Positions 34,802-44,425 are shown, counted from the first letter of the stretch. The stretch: DNA of 64,000 bases from Desulfotruncus alcoholivorax DSM 16058 (GCF_000430885.1 NZ_AUMW01000013.1:57069-121068), one strand, 5' to 3'. Notes: a model not told the origin generated them from the sequence alone. A program made the numbers and translations.

Positions 34802-34825
34802 AATAACCTTTTTCCCTTGGATAAC

Positions 34826-34853
34826 ACAAGCGGCACTGTTTAGTGCCGCTTGT
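34826..34853 (+). terminator. hairpin ACAAGCGGCAC, copy 1
   Basis: 11-bp stem ACAAGCGGCAC / GTGCCGCTTGT behind the PepSY gene, followed by TTAATG. The same stem, extended by one pair, recurs at 53177-53206. Confidence 0.65.
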
Positions 34854-34927
34854 TAATGAAACTACCAGGAGGTTTTTTTGCCCAAATGGGTATGAACAGG
34901 GTTCAGGAAAAGCAGGTATTAGATAAG

Positions 34928-35095
34928 TGTGAACTACCCCTCCCTTCGCTTCGCTCAGGAAGGTGCTTCCAAGAGCACAAGCAAAGTTGCGGGGCTTCCT
35001 GGTTCATAGTAGGCCCTTACTGCAACCTAACTCCCCAGGCATTTGACCGCCGTTCCAGCGGCACAGAATGTTATGCCAAAGCTACGAAGCCTATC
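34928..35095 (+). ncRNA. candidate structured RNA resembling IS200/IS605 (TnpB) end sequence
   Basis: Long-range complementarity TGAAC + CCCC (34930-34940) with GGGG (34991) + GTTCA (35002), internal CTTCGC/GCTCAGGAAG hairpin and a CCGC/GCGG hairpin at 35048-35062, ending TTATGCCAAAGCTACGAAGC. The order of elements recalls the omega-RNA/right-end region found after tnpB genes of clostridial IS605-type elements. No tnpB gene is present, so it would be a solo remnant. From memory and structure only. Confidence 0.35.
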
Positions 35096-35101
35096 TTATT
35101 A

Positions 35102-35257
35102 ATGGTTTTGGGTTTGGTTCTTTTATTAGCTAGTTCCATTATATTTGCCGGGTGTTCTGCCGGTAATCACATCCTTGGACAAGGCTCGACCAAGTGTGTC
35201 CAGCATGTCCAAATCCATTATTTTTGTTCTACATGTTTAAAAACTAATCAATTCTAA
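35102..35257 (+). pseudogene. truncated lipoprotein
   Basis: About 51 residues: a signal with lipobox (ASSIIFAGCSAG) followed by only 30 residues ending in CSTCLKTNQF. The frame continues upstream through the structured element, so the true start was probably displaced by it. Looks like the first part of a lipoprotein gene broken by insertion and deletion. Confidence 0.4.
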
Positions 35258-35269
35258 GGAAATTCTAAG
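35252..35269 (+). promoter_or_regulatory. response-regulator direct repeat before bcrC-like gene
   Basis: TTCTAAG at 35252 and 35263, again with the 11-bp period and close to TTCTAAT of the boxes at 34101 and 54353. Confidence 0.5.
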
Positions 35270-35323
35270 TATTAACCGGTACTATATTAAATGTAGGCTA
35301 TGCCATAATGGGGGGTAAATGAT

Positions 35324-35935
35324 ATGAATTGGTTTGATCTGCAATGGTTTCAGTTTTTTAACGGCCTCTCTGGCAGAAGCTCAATGCTTGATTTTCTAAT
35401 AACCTTTTTTGCAAACTACTCTTTGGAACTTTATGCTCTTTTATTTATTATTGCGTGGGTGACGCTGCCTAAGCGGGAGGTCAACCGCCGTCATGCATTG
35501 GTGGTTATGGTTTTATCCGGGGCTCTAGGGCTGGCTGTCAATGCTTTGATTGCCCATATCTGGTTTAGGCCCCGTCCCTTTACTGTGCTGCCCAAAGGGA
35601 CGTTTTCCCAGCTTATTCAGCACGCTGCCGATACTTCTTTCCCCAGCGACCATACTACAGGCAGTTTCGGGTTTGCTGCCGCCTCATGGGGTAAAGCAAA
35701 TTATTGGGTTCGCATAAGTTTTACTTTGTTAGCTTTTTGCACTGCCATAGCAAGGATTTGTGCCGGAGTACACTGGCCCACCGATGTTCTTGCCGGAATA
35801 GTAATAGGATCTTTAAGTGGGCTATTAATGTGGAAATTCAGTTCGTTTTTGCGGCCGTTAACTAATTTCGGTTTGCGTCTTTTTCGCTATGGCCAATTTG
35901 CAAAACAAAATACTTTACCCTCTACCCGCAGTTAA
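35324..35935 (+). CDS. bcrC: PAP2-family undecaprenyl-diphosphatase (BcrC-like)
   Basis: 203 residues, about five to six helices. The PAP2 triad is present: WFRPRPF (KxxxxxxRP variant), SFPSDHTTGSF and RICAGVHWPTDVLAGI with catalytic His residues. BcrC dephosphorylates undecaprenyl pyrophosphate at the outer membrane face, recycling the wall carrier and giving bacitracin resistance. Its promoter carries a TTCTAAG pair, linking it to the envelope-stress system nearby. Confidence 0.85.
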   Translation: MNWFDLQWFQFFNGLSGRSSMLDFLITFFANYSLELYALLFIIAWVTLPKREVNRRHALVVMVLSGALGLAVNALIAHIWFRPRPFTVLPKGTFSQLIQHAADTSFPSDHTTGSFGFAAASWGKANYWVRISFTLLAFCTAIARICAGVHWPTDVLAGIVIGSLSGLLMWKFSSFLRPLTNFGLRLFRYGQFAKQNTLPSTRS

Positions 35936-36292
35936 AATTCTTTATTGTAGCTGCTTCGGGTTGCTTAATCGGACGAACCGTTTCATATTGGGCAGGTTAT
36001 AAATTAGGTGTTCCATTTTTCCCAAAAAACGGTCACCGCTTCCACTTGGGACCGGAAAGGATGGAAAAAACCGCTTGGTGGTTTTGTAATTACGGAAATT
36101 TTCAAAGGTTATTCACCATCGCTATCCTCGATAATAGTTGCATTTTTCTTTTCTGCAACCATGCGGGTGCCGGTGGCTATCGCTGCAAACCAACTCTCCC
36201 GCACTGTGCTGCAAAATACAATTGGCGCCCACCTGACATTATTTGCAGTAGCCCATCAGTGTGCCATAGCAAAACAGCAAATTGACATTTTT
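35933..36292 (+). pseudogene. DedA-family membrane protein remnant
   Basis: Right after bcrC: FFIVAASGCLIGRTVSYWAG, YKLGVPFF and FHLGPERMEKTAWWFCNYGN match the central part of DedA proteins (GxxLGRTVSYWxGYKLG). Similarity stops near 36108; the frame then runs as nonsense to about 36292. No start codon. Remnant of a DedA gene, otherwise intergenic. Confidence 0.5.
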
Positions 36293-36294
36293 TA

Positions 36295-37263
36295 TTAAAT
36301 AAAAAACTGAATAATATACTGCAGCGCCAGGAACAGAATCAATGCCGCCATAATGACTTTCACAATGTTCTCCTTGAGATACTTTTGAATATACGCGCCG
36401 CAGTATGTCCCGAGCAGGCCGCCAACCCCGAACAGCGCACCCAGCGCCCAGTCGGGCGCTACATTGGCGGATGCGCCCACGGCAGTCATCGCCAAAATGG
36501 TATAAAATACCACTCCGGCGATGGAAGTTAGAAACGTCCCGGCCAGGGCCGCCCCGGCTACGGTGTAAACGGGCAAACCCAGAATGGAAACGCAAAAAGG
36601 TGCAATGATAGCGCCGCCGCCGATACCGTAAATGCCGCCAATCAAACCCACCGCCAGCGCCAGCGTAAAAATGGTCATGGTGCTGAAGGAATAAGTTTCA
36701 CCCCAGAATTCATATTCAATTTTGGACAAGGAAAAACTCTTGGTTTTCACAATAGCATCCGCCGGCAGCCCGGCGGCTATTTTTTTGTTGCTCTCCGCTT
36801 TAATCTGAGCCACCCGTTCCTTAAACTTTTGCTCCAGCGCTTTGTTTTGCGCCTTTTGTTTTTTAGAGCCACCGGTAAATTCAGTGACAATTTTGATCCC
36901 CAAATATAACAATACGCCGCCCATAAATAATTTAAACGAACGGGGGTCGGGCAGGTACTTTATCCTCACCCATGAACCCAAGAAAACCCCCGGCAGAGTG
37001 CCCACAACCACCACCCAGGTCAATGGCCGGGCCATCCGCCCCTCTTTGATATACCTGTACAGGCCGCCCGGAATGGCAACGATATTATAAATCAAGTTGG
37101 TCGGGCTGACCGAAGGACTGGTGAAGTGCAGCACACTCACCTGAAAAGGCAGCAGTAAAAATGCGCCGGATACTCCGGCGGAGGCTGTAATGGACGAGAC
37201 AATAAACGCCACCAGCGGGGGAATCAGCGGGTTAATCTCCACACCGGAAACAGGAAAATACAA
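36295..37263 (-). CDS. TauE/SafE (TSUP) family anion exporter
   Basis: 322 residues, about eight helices in two halves, split by a charged loop (residues about 130-175). Repeats SAGVSGAFLLLPFQVSVLHF and YGIGGGAIIAPFCVSILGLP are the TSUP signature. Family members export sulfite, sulfoacetate or other small anions. On the reverse strand it follows the WtpA-like gene by 94 bases. Confidence 0.85.
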   Translation of the reverse strand: MYFPVSGVEINPLIPPLVAFIVSSITASAGVSGAFLLLPFQVSVLHFTSPSVSPTNLIYNIVAIPGGLYRYIKEGRMARPLTWVVVVGTLPGVFLGSWVRIKYLPDPRSFKLFMGGVLLYLGIKIVTEFTGGSKKQKAQNKALEQKFKERVAQIKAESNKKIAAGLPADAIVKTKSFSLSKIEYEFWGETYSFSTMTIFTLALAVGLIGGIYGIGGGAIIAPFCVSILGLPVYTVAGAALAGTFLTSIAGVVFYTILAMTAVGASANVAPDWALGALFGVGGLLGTYCGAYIQKYLKENIVKVIMAALILFLALQYIIQFFI

Positions 37264-37357
37264 TTAGATGCACCCCTTTTGATAATTTAATATGTATAAT
37301 CCACATTAAAAATCACATTAAGAACCATCCCCAATGTAAACAATGTGAAATGTTATT

Positions 37358-38179
37358 CTAACAGGGAATCAGCCCGTTTGCTTCCAATATTTCCTCCCCC
37401 CGGGGCCCTGTGAGAATCTCAATAAACTCCCGGGCCAGCTCTTTTTGGTTGGAATTTTTGGGTATAGATACGGCAAATTCTATGGGTGCGCCCAAAATTT
37501 CCGTCTCCAGGCCGGGATAGTTGCCTTCTATAATAACCTTTGCCCGGGCGTAATAATCAGCATGACGGGGGTCACTAAGATTAATTTCCACTGGGAACCG
37601 GATATATTGCAAATTCATTTGCTTGGACACAGACAAGTACTCAAAGCCATAGTCAATTTTACCCTCCATCAAGGCCACGGCCAGGTCGAGTGATTTGGGG
37701 TATAAGTTGCTCCAGCCGTTTTCCAGCGACTGGTATAAACCCGGCCTGGCGTAGTATTGTTCCGCCAGCTGCCACAGCATCAAAGTCCGGTAACCACAGG
37801 GGTCAAGACGGTGATCGGAACGCGCGTATTTAATAGTTGGGTTGCCCAGCAGCACATCCATCCAGTTTTGCCCGTTAATTTTGTTGCTGTCCGTTGAAAA
37901 TTCATCAAAGGCCAGCACCATTTGGTCGGCAGCAAAAACAAAGGAGGTATCCACAAACCGGGGTATTAAAATATCGTTAAACACCTGGTAATCCGCCAGG
38001 GCAATCACATCTACAATTTTGCCTTCCGCCACGGCTTTGGCGCAGGCCCGGGAACCTGCGTAATCAAGCTCAACTTTTAAATTAGGGTATTTTTCCCAAA
38101 GGATATGGATGCATTCTTTGATAGGCTTTCTTAACGCGCCGGCGTGCAGTATTTTCAGCGCGTTCGGGTCAGTTTTCAT
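37358..38179 (-). CDS. WtpA-like oxyanion-binding protein without signal peptide
   Basis: 273 residues. Type II binding fold with ALKILHAGALRKPIKECIHI, DVIALADYQVFNDIL, KYARSDHRLDPCGYRTLMLW and YGFEYLSVSKQMNLQYI, all typical of WtpA/ModA-type tungstate/molybdate receptors. The protein begins MKTDPNALKILHAG, so it has no signal peptide or lipobox; the mature fold starts at residue 8. Start ATG 38179 has GGGGGG upstream and overlaps the 3' end of the PadR gene, so the missing signal is not a mis-chosen start. No ABC ATPase or permease is adjacent. A cytosolic sensor or co-regulator is conceivable. Confidence 0.78.
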   Translation of the reverse strand: MKTDPNALKILHAGALRKPIKECIHILWEKYPNLKVELDYAGSRACAKAVAEGKIVDVIALADYQVFNDILIPRFVDTSFVFAADQMVLAFDEFSTDSNKINGQNWMDVLLGNPTIKYARSDHRLDPCGYRTLMLWQLAEQYYARPGLYQSLENGWSNLYPKSLDLAVALMEGKIDYGFEYLSVSKQMNLQYIRFPVEINLSDPRHADYYARAKVIIEGNYPGLETEILGAPIEFAVSIPKNSNQKELAREFIEILTGPRGEEILEANGLIPC

Positions 38180-38549
38180 CAATATCCCCCCTTGCCGTTA
38201 AATCTTTATACTCATTTAAAAAATCTTCAATTTGCTGCTTTTGCTGCTCCAGTTTCAGCACAGCTTCCCGCAGGGCTTTAATCCCATCTTCGGTGATGTC
38301 GTACTTTCTCCTGGCCGGCCCGGATTCGGAAGCCTCCCAGCTGGATAAAACAAACCCTTCTTTTTCCATGCGCCGCAAGTTCCGGTAAATAGTGCCCGGC
38401 TCCACAATTTCACCTTCATGCAAAGCATTAAAGCTTTGGATCAGTTCATAACCGTGGGTCGGTTTTTTCAAAATAAGCAAAAGAAGCATGGGCTGGATCA
38501 TTCTGTCCACAGAAACACCGGCACCATTTTCAGTTTTTCCCGCAATCAT
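38169..38549 (-). CDS. PadR-family transcriptional regulator
   Basis: 126 residues: winged helix MIQPMLLLLILKKPTHGYEL, EPGTIYRNLRRMEKEGFVLS, ARRKYDITEDGIKALREAVL and a C-terminal coiled coil for dimerisation. ATG 38549 is chosen for GGGGAGG 6-7 bases upstream; the ORF extends to 38567. Its last bases overlap the WtpA-like gene, so the two are translationally coupled, followed by the TSUP exporter. Confidence 0.88.
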   Translation of the reverse strand: MIAGKTENGAGVSVDRMIQPMLLLLILKKPTHGYELIQSFNALHEGEIVEPGTIYRNLRRMEKEGFVLSSWEASESGPARRKYDITEDGIKALREAVLKLEQQKQQIEDFLNEYKDLTARGDIDEN

Positions 38550-38970
38550 TTTTACCTCCCCGTTCAAGCGACCGCCCGGTCACCAGATCAAAACCACTTG
38601 GCCGTAGTCCGGTTTACAATGAAAGATATCCTTGATTTTGCACAAAACTAGCATCGGATCATTTTGATTAAGCTGGACGATCTATCTTTCAAGGACATGC
38701 TTGAGAACATAAACCTATGTGCATCATGCACTTATCAATGCTACAGACATAATAGCATCTTTTCTGTAGTTATACAATAGGGTTTTAATTATTGCGGTGG
38801 CTTTAATTGTTTTCTGGCGCAAAGACCGGGAAAAAACCGGCGCAATTTATAAGGAGTATTTTATTGACTAACATGTGAAATATAGTACAATATTGTTAAT
38901 GAGTATTTTAACTTATTTTTAACATTTTCTTTGCGCTTTTTTAACATAGTCTGGCCCTCAAGGGTGGTGG
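38550..38970. other. intergenic region without a gene
   Basis: 420 AT-rich bases upstream of the PadR gene. No ORF, terminator or clear repeat stands out; it presumably holds the promoter of the PadR operon. Confidence 0.4.
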
Positions 38971-39129
38971 TGTGCTATATTGGTTAGCCTCACTAATGCG
39001 TCCATTATAACCTTAAAACAGTCTTTAGGTTTTATTTTAGGGGCAGGTATCGGCACTACTATTACCAGGGCCAGCATTCAGAGAGATGCGGCTTGGTGCC
39101 AGGCCGCATCACCATATAGCGGCATGTGA
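38971..39129 (+). pseudogene. Na+/phosphate cotransporter fragment
   Basis: CAILVSLTNASIITLKQSLG and FILGAGIGTTITRAS resemble the QSSSA.../ILGANIGTT repeat of type II Na/Pi cotransporters (NptA/YjbB). The frame has no proper start and ends after 53 codons within a GATGCGGC/GCCGCATC hairpin (39085-39110). Confidence 0.4.
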
Positions 39130-39148
39130 TTTGGCCAGCTGTTCCAGT

Positions 39149-40336
39149 TTAAGCATATACCTGCTCCAGCGTTAGCGGCAGGCTGTTATTAAGTCCCTTG
39201 GAAAACAGCATCTGGTAGACATCCAATCCCGATGTCCTGAAGGAAGCGGCGCAGCTGCGCAAGTATAAACTCCACATGCGTACGAACCGCCGGCCGAATT
39301 TTTCTTCAACGTCGGCAATATGGTTGCAGAAATTCTCATACCACCGGTCCAAAGTCATGGCATAGTGCATGCGCAGGCTTTCTATGTGCAAGGTATGAAA
39401 ATCATATTCCGGCAAAAGCCACACTGTTTCCCGCAGGGAAGGAATATAGCCGCCGGGGAAAATATAAGTGTCTATCCAGGAATTGACGGGGTTTTCATTC
39501 ACCCCGGAAATGGTATGCAGCAGGGACAGCCCGCCGGGAACAAGCAACTTGTTTACTTTTTCCATGTATACGGGCAAGTTTTCTTTACCCACATGTTCAA
39601 ACATGCCGACGCTGACTATTTTGTCAAACTGGTATTCTTTTTCATCCAGGTCCAGGTAATCAAGCAGTTTGACTTCGACCCGGTCACTTAAACCCAATTG
39701 ACTGATACGCTCTTTAGTGGCCCGGAATTGTTCTTCGCTGATCGTAATGCCCAGTGCCCGCACGCCGTACTGTTGGGCCGCCCGGATAATCAGCCATCCC
39801 CACCCGCTGCCTATATCCAGCAGGCGCTCCCCGGGCTGCAGCTGCATCTTTTTGAGGATATGGTCTATCTTTTGTATTTGGGCCTGGTGCAGCGAGTCCT
39901 GGGGGGTTTTAAAATAAGCGCAGGAATAGCTCATGGTTTCATCCAGCCACAGGGAGAAAAAGTCATTGCCCAGGTCATAATGGTGACGGATGTTTTGTTT
40001 TTGCTTAAGCCTGGCGGCCGCGCCGCCAAGTGTTTTGATGGCGGAAAACGCTTTACCTTTGAGTCCGTTGGAGGTAAAATTATGCTTGTTTAATTCCGCA
40101 ATGCGGATTATCTCCTCCAGGCTGCCTTCGAAATCAATAATTTCGTCCATATAGGCCTCACCAAAGGATAACACTGGGTCTTCCAGATTAAAGGACAGGG
40201 GCAGCGGCTTGTGGAAAACCAGCTTCACCCGGGGGATACCCGTACCATACCGCACCTCTTCGCCGTCCCAATATTTAACCTCGAAATCACCTTCGCTAAT
40301 TTTCTCAAAAAATGATTTAAGCAATTGTTTTCTCAT
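39149..40336 (-). CDS. cfa: cyclopropane-fatty-acyl-phospholipid synthase
   Basis: 395 residues. KQKQNIRHHYDLGNDFFSLW, LDETMSYSCAYF, the SAM site LLDIGSGWGWLIIRAAQQYG, VGMFEHVGKENL and a C-terminal MWSLYLRSCAASFRTSGLDV are the CFA synthase hallmarks. The enzyme adds a methylene group from SAM to unsaturated membrane lipids, hardening membranes against acid or solvents. ATG 40336 has AAGGAG; the ORF begins earlier at 40408 inside a repeat. Confidence 0.92.
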   Translation of the reverse strand: MRKQLLKSFFEKISEGDFEVKYWDGEEVRYGTGIPRVKLVFHKPLPLSFNLEDPVLSFGEAYMDEIIDFEGSLEEIIRIAELNKHNFTSNGLKGKAFSAIKTLGGAAARLKQKQNIRHHYDLGNDFFSLWLDETMSYSCAYFKTPQDSLHQAQIQKIDHILKKMQLQPGERLLDIGSGWGWLIIRAAQQYGVRALGITISEEQFRATKERISQLGLSDRVEVKLLDYLDLDEKEYQFDKIVSVGMFEHVGKENLPVYMEKVNKLLVPGGLSLLHTISGVNENPVNSWIDTYIFPGGYIPSLRETVWLLPEYDFHTLHIESLRMHYAMTLDRWYENFCNHIADVEEKFGRRFVRMWSLYLRSCAASFRTSGLDVYQMLFSKGLNNSLPLTLEQVYA

Positions 40337-40370
40337 TATAAAACATCTCCTTGCGTTAGCTTGAAGTCTT

Positions 40371-40411
40371 TCATTGCGAGGAGCGAGATTGCTTCGCCAC
40401 GCTCGCAATGA
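40371..40411. repeat. REP-like inverted repeat
   Basis: TCATTGCGAG / CTCGCAATGA perfect 10-bp arms flanking GAGCGAGATTGCTTCGCCA. This sequence type is widespread as intergenic repeats in bacterial genomes. Lies between cfa and the enolase pseudogene. Confidence 0.7.
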
Positions 40412-40455
40412 CAGTGGCTGATGATACCCCGGTTAAAGCACAGTGTCGCCAATAA

Positions 40456-41362
<907 letters not shown>

Positions 41363-41380
41363 CTATGTATAAACACAAAA

Positions 41381-41410
41381 CAGCTCCTACCACAAGTTGG
41401 TAGGAGCTGT
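41381..41410 (-). terminator. riboswitch-controlled terminator before eno
   Basis: CAGCTCCTACCA / TGGTAGGAGCTG stem followed on the reverse strand by TTTTGTG. Its 5' arm is the 3' end of the fluoride aptamer, so ligand binding should prevent it. Confidence 0.75.
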
Positions 41411-41452
41411 TAGCCTGACCGGCGGTTCTACGGCGGGCCCCATCGCCTGACT
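41399..41452 (-). promoter_or_regulatory. fluoride riboswitch (crcB motif) upstream of eno
   Basis: Reverse strand: GGCGATGGGGCCCGCC, then AACCGCC, then GGCTAACAGCTCCTACC. This fits the crcB-motif consensus (GGNGATGGNGNNCNCC hairpin, AACCGC, ... CTCCTAC). It overlaps a terminator hairpin and lies about 100 bases upstream of the eno start. The same layout is seen at 43697. Confidence 0.82.
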
Positions 41453-41526
41453 ATTTTTTGGTTATTTTATATTACCTTGGTTTGGATAGTCAAGAAATTC
41501 ACTTGATATTGAATTTATTAAAAAGC

Positions 41527-42690
41527 TTAACCGGCCTGCCTGGTGTCCTCCAATTTCAACACCGCCGCCAGGCCCAGCGCCGCCAAAAGGCCCATCACGC
41601 TCCCAAAATAAAACGTATAGGCAGCGCCAAAATAGTTCCAGATCAAGCCGGCCAAAAGGGATGCCGGCAGCAACCCTATGCCCACTAAAGTAGCGTGCAG
41701 TCCCAGCATGGTGGCCCTGTGCTGTTGCGGCGCCACATCGGCCACCAAAGCTTTTTCCACGCCTTCCGTAATCCCGTTATACAGCCCGTAAATAATGAAT
41801 AGCAGCCAGAGATGGCCGGCATCGTGCACCCGGGCAAAACCAAGGTATACGGCACTATAAATTAAATACCCAGCAATCAATAACCGCCGGCGGCCGATTT
41901 TATCCGATAACGCGCCCGCCGGGAAGGAAACAAGGGCGTAGCTGACGTTAAATACCAGGTACAGCAAAATAACCTGCGCCGTACTCATGCCCAGGTCCGA
42001 AGACCGCAAAAGCAAAAACTGGTTGGACGAATTGCCCAGGGCGAAAAGAAATACCACAATTAAAAAACCTTTTAAACGGGGGTTTAAGGATTGCCAGTTC
42101 AGCGATAAATCCTTGGACCCGGTTTTCTGCATTTTCCCTTTGGCCTCCCGCACCAGCGCCAAAACCAGCACCCCGAGGAAAGCCGGAACCAGTGACCAGA
42201 TGAATACATGGCGGTAATTCCCATGATATGATGTAAACAAGTAATAAGCCAGAGCAACACCGGTTACTGCTCCGGCGGTGTCCAGCGCGCGGTGCAGTCC
42301 AAAGGATTTGCCCTTTTTATCCGGGTCGGTGGAATCAGCTATAATGGCATCCCGGGGGGCGGTCCTGACGCCTTTGCCGAAACGGTCCCCGATGCGCCCC
42401 GCCAGCACCCAACCCCAGGAAACCGCCGCAATGATGAGAATTTTGGCTACCGCGGAAGATGCGTATCCCGCTATGGCCAGCGGCTTGCGGCGCTGCAGCT
42501 TATCCGATACCCGGCCGGAGTACACTTTAAGCAGGGAAGCCAGGCTTTCGGCAAATCCCTCGATTAACCCGACAACGGCCGGGGTAGCCCCCAGCTGCTG
42601 CACTAAAAACAACGGGATTAAAGGGTAGACCATTTCGGAGCCTATATCGGTTAATAAACTGGTCAGGCCGAGGATAATTATGTTAAACAT
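41527..42690 (-). CDS. MFS transporter
   Basis: 387 residues, twelve predicted helices; MFS loop motifs GRVSDKLQRRKPLAIAGYAS and GALSDKIGRRRLLIAGYLI (D-x2-R/GRR), GDRFGKGVRTAPRDAIIADS in the helix 4-5 region, where related MFS members carry the same sequence. Drug or metabolite exporter; substrate unknown. Start ATG 42690. It follows the ChrB-like gene by 84 bases on the same strand. Confidence 0.85.
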   Translation of the reverse strand: MFNIIILGLTSLLTDIGSEMVYPLIPLFLVQQLGATPAVVGLIEGFAESLASLLKVYSGRVSDKLQRRKPLAIAGYASSAVAKILIIAAVSWGWVLAGRIGDRFGKGVRTAPRDAIIADSTDPDKKGKSFGLHRALDTAGAVTGVALAYYLFTSYHGNYRHVFIWSLVPAFLGVLVLALVREAKGKMQKTGSKDLSLNWQSLNPRLKGFLIVVFLFALGNSSNQFLLLRSSDLGMSTAQVILLYLVFNVSYALVSFPAGALSDKIGRRRLLIAGYLIYSAVYLGFARVHDAGHLWLLFIIYGLYNGITEGVEKALVADVAPQQHRATMLGLHATLVGIGLLPASLLAGLIWNYFGAAYTFYFGSVMGLLAALGLAAVLKLEDTRQAG

Positions 42691-42774
42691 TTAAAACTAT
42701 ACCACCTTTCCGTCATCATGGTTTCCATCATATGTTATTGTTATTGGCGTCAATTCCAACCGGCCCAGCCAAAG

Positions 42775-43308
42775 CTAATTATCTTGCTCCATATCCTCCC
42801 GGGCGAACACCCGGTCACCGAAGTCATCCAGGCAAGCCCGGCACGTTGCCAACAGCTGGTAGGCTTTTTCCTGCAGGAATGAAGTGAAATAATCCCGCCC
42901 CCGTACTTTTTCAAACCAATTGTATAGTTTTTTCAAGTCCTCTTCATTTTCTTCCAGCTCGGCATAGGTAAAATGCATCGCCTTTGTTTCAGCATCTATT
43001 TCATAGAAAAAATCAAAGCACTTCTCTATTACCTCGGCGTATTCTTCGTCCCTGATATCGTTAAACAAACTAATGATTTTGTTTTCCGGGCCGATAAAAT
43101 CAGCCTTGATTAAATATCCCTCACCGCCGTAATTCTCAATTTCATTTTTAATCTTACGGAAAATCCGTTCGGTTTTTTTGTTAAAAGGTAGGATACAAAC
43201 TGAATTTTGCAGGTAAACCGCCCCGATTTCTTTAATTTTTCTCCAAACCGAAGCCCTGTACCGGGAGGGCTCAGCCGGTATTTTGTAGATTAAAATCAAC
43301 CATTCCAC
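42775..43308 (-). CDS. ChrB N-terminal-domain protein
   Basis: 177 residues: WLILIYKIPAEPSRYRASVW then RKIKEIGAVYLQNSVCILPF match the ChrB N-terminal domain (also found in PaaX-like regulators); the middle and C-terminus are helical and acidic. ChrB-type proteins regulate chromate exporters; here the partner is an MFS permease rather than ChrA. The start is GTG 43308 with GGAGGTG upstream. Confidence 0.72.
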   Translation of the reverse strand: MEWLILIYKIPAEPSRYRASVWRKIKEIGAVYLQNSVCILPFNKKTERIFRKIKNEIENYGGEGYLIKADFIGPENKIISLFNDIRDEEYAEVIEKCFDFFYEIDAETKAMHFTYAELEENEEDLKKLYNWFEKVRGRDYFTSFLQEKAYQLLATCRACLDDFGDRVFAREDMEQDN

Positions 43309-43696
43309 AATGCCACCTCCATAAGTTGGGGACTTTCCTTTTGCGGCGGCCGGACAGGGCCGTCCACCCCTACAAATTTGCGTATGGCCTTATTATTTCA
43401 TTAACAATAGTTATAAACATTATTAAACCATTGCACACAATTGTCAATACTATAAAAAATTCAATCCATCGCGTGATAATTCGTGATAATTGAGGAGTGA
43501 AACGATGTAGCAACCCATAGCGCAAAGGGCAGTTTAATAACAATTGTTAAATGACAAATTAAACATTACAAATCAAAGAATGGCACAGAATTACCGAGCA
43601 CAATTATATGGGATGGTTATAATCATTATTATTTGCAGAATATAACAATTGACTATTTCTTTCCGGGCAATTACATTTGTTATAAGTTAAATATTA

Positions 43697-43740
43697 CAGC
43701 GATGGAGCTCGCTTAACGCTGCAAAGCTAATAGCTCCTAC
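43697..43740 (+). promoter_or_regulatory. fluoride riboswitch (crcB motif) upstream of the XRE/dynamin operon
   Basis: CAGCGATGGAGCTCGCTTAA, then CGCTGCAAAGCTAATAGCTC and CTACC. Hairpin AGCGATGGAGCTCGCT, the AACGC pseudoknot strand and the terminal CTCCTAC agree with the fluoride-riboswitch consensus and with the copy at 41399-41452. It is 100 bases upstream of ATG 43838. Confidence 0.85.
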
Positions 43741-43770
43741 CACCCTTGCCGGGTTTGGTAGGAGCTTTTT
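43732..43770 (+). terminator. riboswitch-controlled terminator
   Basis: AGCTCCTACCA / TGGTAGGAGCT stem with TTTTT; 5' arm shared with the aptamer. Fluoride binding would favour read-through into the operon. Confidence 0.85.
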
Positions 43771-43837
43771 AATTTACCGCACAAGCCGGGTATGTAATTG
43801 GTTGGCTTTACCGGAGCATCATGTGAAAGGTGATTTT

Positions 43838-44425
43838 ATGCAAACATTCGGCAGTTACCTGAAACAGCTCCGCAATAAAAACAACTTGACCCAAAAGGAG
43901 CTGGCCCGTTTAGCGGGGATAGACCCCAGCACTTTATGCAGGCTGGAGCAGGGCAGCAGAAAACCAACCCCGCGCATGGTCAAAAAACTGGCCAGAGCGC
44001 TGGAACATCCGCTGGCGGAATTGACGGCCCGGGCGGAACTGGAGCAAATTCCTGAAAACCTGCCTGTGTTTGCAGAACGGCTGCACCGGCTGCGTAAACT
44101 ATCCGGCCTGACCCAAGAACAATTGGCGGAAATACTGGACTGCCATAAATCCGTGCTGGCCGGCTGCGAATCCGGGCGCAGGCCGCCAGGTTACCTGCTG
44201 TCTTTAAAAATTGCCAGGTATTTCAATGTCAGCCTGGATTATTTGTTTGGGTTGACGGAAAGCAATAAAAACGGCAATCAAGCCGGGTTAACCGCGGAGC
44301 AGGAAGCAGTCTTGAGCATTTTAAATAACCTCCCGTTATTAGCCCAAAAAAAATTTATCTTCGATTTAAAGTGGTGGCATGACTTTTTTAAAAAACACAA
44401 TAGCGGTCAAAGGGGTGATTTATAA
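43838..44425 (+). CDS. tandem XRE-type HTH regulator
   Basis: 195 residues with two HTH_3 domains: SYLKQLRNKNNLTQKELARL / IDPSTLCRLEQGSRKPTPRM and ERLHRLRKLSGLTQEQLAEI / HKSVLAGCESGRRPPGYLLS; the rest is a helical tail. ATG 43838 has AAAGGTGA upstream; the ORF reaches 43802. First gene after a fluoride riboswitch; its stop is directly followed by the GTPase ATG. May tune or auto-repress the operon. Confidence 0.85.
   Translation: MQTFGSYLKQLRNKNNLTQKELARLAGIDPSTLCRLEQGSRKPTPRMVKKLARALEHPLAELTARAELEQIPENLPVFAERLHRLRKLSGLTQEQLAEILDCHKSVLAGCESGRRPPGYLLSLKIARYFNVSLDYLFGLTESNKNGNQAGLTAEQEAVLSILNNLPLLAQKKFIFDLKWWHDFFKKHNSGQRGDL

Noticed and set aside
36008..36298. 96-residue ORF after bcrC
   Set aside because: The DedA similarity is in a different frame; this ORF has no ribosome site.
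43341..43380. GGACGGCC/GGCCGTCC hairpin upstream of the ChrB-like gene considered as a third riboswitch
   Set aside because: It lacks GATGG and CTCCTAC; it resembles a general intergenic TGTAGGGG-type repeat, also seen in part at 52722.
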